Source: Rhodococcus tukisamuensis NBRC 100609
GTDB taxonomy: Bacteria > Actinomycetota > Actinomycetes > Mycobacteriales > Mycobacteriaceae
Length of the DNA stretch: 64,000 bases
Assembly (NCBI RefSeq): GCF_001894985.1
Contig: NZ_BCXG01000002.1
Coordinates: 62,001-126,000 of the forward strand
Reading direction: 5' to 3'
The notes beneath the pieces are model-generated. The model was not told where the DNA came from. It ran no database searches and worked only from the letters and a program-made list of their open reading frames with translations. Positions 63,781 to 64,000 of this stretch are shown here, piece after piece. Both the position numbers and the translations under genes were made by a program. Numbering within the stretch: position 1 is the stretch's first letter; each line of letters starts with the position of its first letter.

Positions 63781-64000
63781 TCAGGATAGAGAAGTCTGGC
63801 CCACCTGTTGCCGTTTTCGCTCGAACCAGACAACGCCCCAGATCCACAACGCCGCCCAGGCCGCCCCGAAGAGCCAGCCGGCGAGGACGTCGGTGAGCCA
63901 GTGGGCGCCCAGATACACGCGTGAGAGCCCGATCAGCAGTGTCCAGCACGCGAGCAGCGCGAACACCCACGGCGCGCGCCACCGGGGCGCGGCCAGCCGC
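63781..64000 (-). CDS. PAP2-family phosphatase, 5' end cut off by the window
   Basis: The last 72 residues of an integral-membrane phosphatase are visible. They contain SRVYLGAHWLTDVLAGW, the C3 motif of the PAP2 superfamily with catalytic His and Asp, in a membrane helix, and a terminal basic tail. The other two PAP2 motifs lie beyond the window. Substrates in the family include phosphatidic acid, undecaprenyl pyrophosphate and related lipid phosphates. It ends 47 bp upstream of the YhgE/Pip gene. Confidence 0.85.
   Translation of the reverse strand, partial: RLAAPRWRAPWVFALLACWTLLIGLSRVYLGAHWLTDVLAGWLFGAAWAALWIWGVVWFERKRQQVGQTSLS

Overview
The window is high-GC actinobacterial DNA of the Rhodococcus/Nocardia type (mycolic-acid-forming Mycobacteriales). 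The evidence is the codon bias, frequent GTG starts, ATGA/GTGA gene overlaps, and a backbone whose members and order resemble the Mycobacterium tuberculosis Rv0879-Rv0910 region as I remember it. Backbone genes seen here: an Rv0910-like toxin (1-284), an Rv0909-like antitoxin (9212), ctpE, an Rv0906-like metallohydrolase, echA6, accD3 (28506), prrA-prrB (43611), gltA2 (46502), citA (51156), serC, sepH, Rv0882/Rv0881/Rv0880-like genes (58358-59893) and a DUF2530 gene (61466). Accessory blocks are set between them. I see no rRNA, tRNA, CRISPR array, insertion sequence or prophage.

0-9.4 kb, minus strand: a monocarboxylate-uptake block. It has a DUF485/MctC-type symporter pair, a second symporter with its own small membrane partner, and a LytTR/LytS two-component system. 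A YjbR protein, a Na+/H+ antiporter and a DCC-family thiol protein follow. The block lies between the two halves of what is an adjacent toxin-antitoxin pair in M. tuberculosis. 9.5-15.6 kb: ctpE, metallohydrolase and echA6, then a flavin monooxygenase-like gene and a hemerythrin gene. 15.7-21.5 kb: a GT-C-like membrane protein, a TetR regulator divergent from a plsC acyltransferase across two perfect operators, an aldo/keto reductase and an ABC-F ATPase. 21.5-25.4 kb: a likely copper/heme envelope cluster (PepSY protein with a His-rich loop, PCu(A)C lipoprotein, Tat-exported DyP peroxidase, small membrane protein).

25.5-31.7 kb: an XRE regulator with a clear, apparently leaderless promoter leads into a membrane protein and an ABC exporter, followed by accD3, an unknown membrane protein and a GPP34 protein. 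31.8-35.2 kb: CcdA and a DsbA-like protein face a small membrane protein across twin palindromes, and BlaI and an M56 peptidase are encoded next door. 35.5-43.6 kb: prpE, a DUF222/HNH (13E12-type) protein, a DinB protein, a lipocalin, a DUF2867-type reductase and a DNA photolyase.

43.6-56.4 kb: core metabolism and regulation. This holds prrAB, a tandem FKBP, both citrate synthases, aldose epimerase, an MFS exporter, pdxH, serC, a small secreted protein with a likely DtxR/IdeR iron box, RidA, a cytidine-deaminase-fold enzyme and sepH. 56.4-64 kb: an alpha/beta hydrolase, a DUF6928-like gene, the DUF2537/TrmH/MarR trio, an NCS2 purine permease, the DUF2530 protein, a YhgE/Pip membrane protein and a PAP2 phosphatase cut by the window end. 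Most of the window is ordinary chromosome; the points of interest are its operators, the split toxin-antitoxin pair and several small accessory clusters.
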